This document shows, one piece after another, positions 5,510 to 5,966 of a stretch of 5,966 nucleotides of DNA; position 1 is the first letter of the stretch, and the number at the start of each line of letters is the position of its first letter. Made by a program: the position numbers and the translations under genes. Below the pieces are notes generated by a model. The model was not told the origin of the DNA, did not search any database, and worked only from the letters and a program-made list of their open reading frames with translations. The stretch is taken from the NCBI GenBank assembly GCA_024280195.1, contig JAJRQP010000167.1:1-5966 (forward strand). Reading direction: 5' to 3'. The stretch comes from Bacteroidota bacterium (lineage in GTDB: Bacteria; Bacteroidota; Bacteroidia; Flavobacteriales_D; Crocinitomicaceae).

Positions 5510-5966
5510 TTGAAAACTAAAAAATCAATCGCACTAATCGGTGGTGGAGCATCAGCTCTCTTTTTTGCTGCGTCCATTGATTCTTCAAAACTCTCCGTAA
5601 CCATTTACGAAAAGAACAAAACCTTAGGTCGAAAATTTCTCGTTGCAGGTGATGGAGGATTCAACCTCACGCACTCTGAATCTATCGAGCAAATGATTCT
5701 CAGATATACACCAGCAAAATTATTAGAAGATGCATTGCAACAATTCGACAATATCCATTATCAAGATTGGTTGACGGATCTAGGTATTCTTACGATGGTC
5801 GGAAGCAGTAAAAGAGTTTATCCTGAAAGGGGAGTCAAACCGATTGAGGTTCTTAATGCAATTCTTCAAAAAATAAAAGAGAATAACGTTGATATAAAGT
5901 ATGAACAGACATGGACGGGTTGGAAGAACAACAACTTACTTTTTAATTCTTCGGAAGAAGTCTCAG
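5510..5966 (+). CDS. HI0933-like (PP_4765-type) FAD-dependent oxidoreductase, N-terminal part, 3' truncated
   Basis: An open frame runs from here to the window end (152 codons), so the C-terminal part is missing; full members have about 400 residues. The N-terminus has a Rossmann FAD-binding motif, IALIGGGASA (7-16), where the third glycine of GxGxxG is Ala, and an acidic residue closing strand two (YEK, 33-35). GRKFLVAGDGGFNLTHSE (40-57) is the diagnostic HI0933-family segment, and VGSSKRVYPE (97-106) resembles the TIGR03862 'PP_4765 family' branch, sometimes annotated aminoacetone oxidase family. Substrate and physiological role are unknown. There is no ATG at the expected start. TTG 5510 gives the natural N-terminus LKTKKS; TTG 5498, whose TTGA overlaps the upstream stop, adds four residues. 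A TAG at 5495 closes the frame upstream, so the start must lie between 5498 and 5510. The gene is probably co-translated with the small membrane protein. Confidence 0.9.
   Translation, partial: MKTKKSIALIGGGASALFFAASIDSSKLSVTIYEKNKTLGRKFLVAGDGGFNLTHSESIEQMILRYTPAKLLEDALQQFDNIHYQDWLTDLGILTMVGSSKRVYPERGVKPIEVLNAILQKIKENNVDIKYEQTWTGWKNNNLLFNSSEEVS

Overview
The window is ordinary chromosomal DNA from a member of the Bacteroidota, most likely a flavobacterium-like organism. This rests on AT-rich sequence, starts that mostly lack a Shine-Dalgarno site, an exact TAnnTTTG -7 promoter element, a Bacteroidota-style topoisomerase IV A-subunit tail, and intergenic repeats of a kind I associate with this phylum. 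The genus cannot be fixed from the sequence alone. All recognisable genes lie on the + strand.

Layout. Positions 1-385 hold the 3' end of a topoisomerase IV subunit A (parC-type) gene, with an acidic tail ending in QAKLF. Positions 500-973 encode a DUF4375 (DMP19-like) protein. After a 247-base gene-free stretch comes ornithine aminotransferase (rocD, 1221-2465). A short gap dense in small repeats follows, then an alpha-D-phosphohexomutase (2594-3991) whose stop codon overlaps by one base the start of chorismate synthase (aroC, 3991-5049). Right after aroC is a large, nearly perfect inverted repeat (5052-5170). Next are a promoter-like element, a 93-residue single-pass membrane protein (5220-5501), and the N-terminal part of a HI0933/PP_4765-type flavoprotein starting at a TTG codon (5510 to the window end).

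How they work together. The set is mostly housekeeping: chromosome decatenation, ornithine/proline/glutamate interconversion, sugar-phosphate isomerisation and the last shikimate-pathway step. Only phosphohexomutase-aroC, and the small protein with the flavoprotein, look translationally linked. No functional pathway joins the whole set. I see no mobile element, CRISPR array, tRNA, rRNA or defence system, and no convincing undescribed multi-gene system.

The points most worth a second look are the QAKLF end of the topoisomerase tail (resembling a sliding-clamp-binding peptide), the inverted repeat after aroC, the helically spaced TGTG repeat and tandem-G-A hairpin after rocD, and the conserved-looking small membrane protein.
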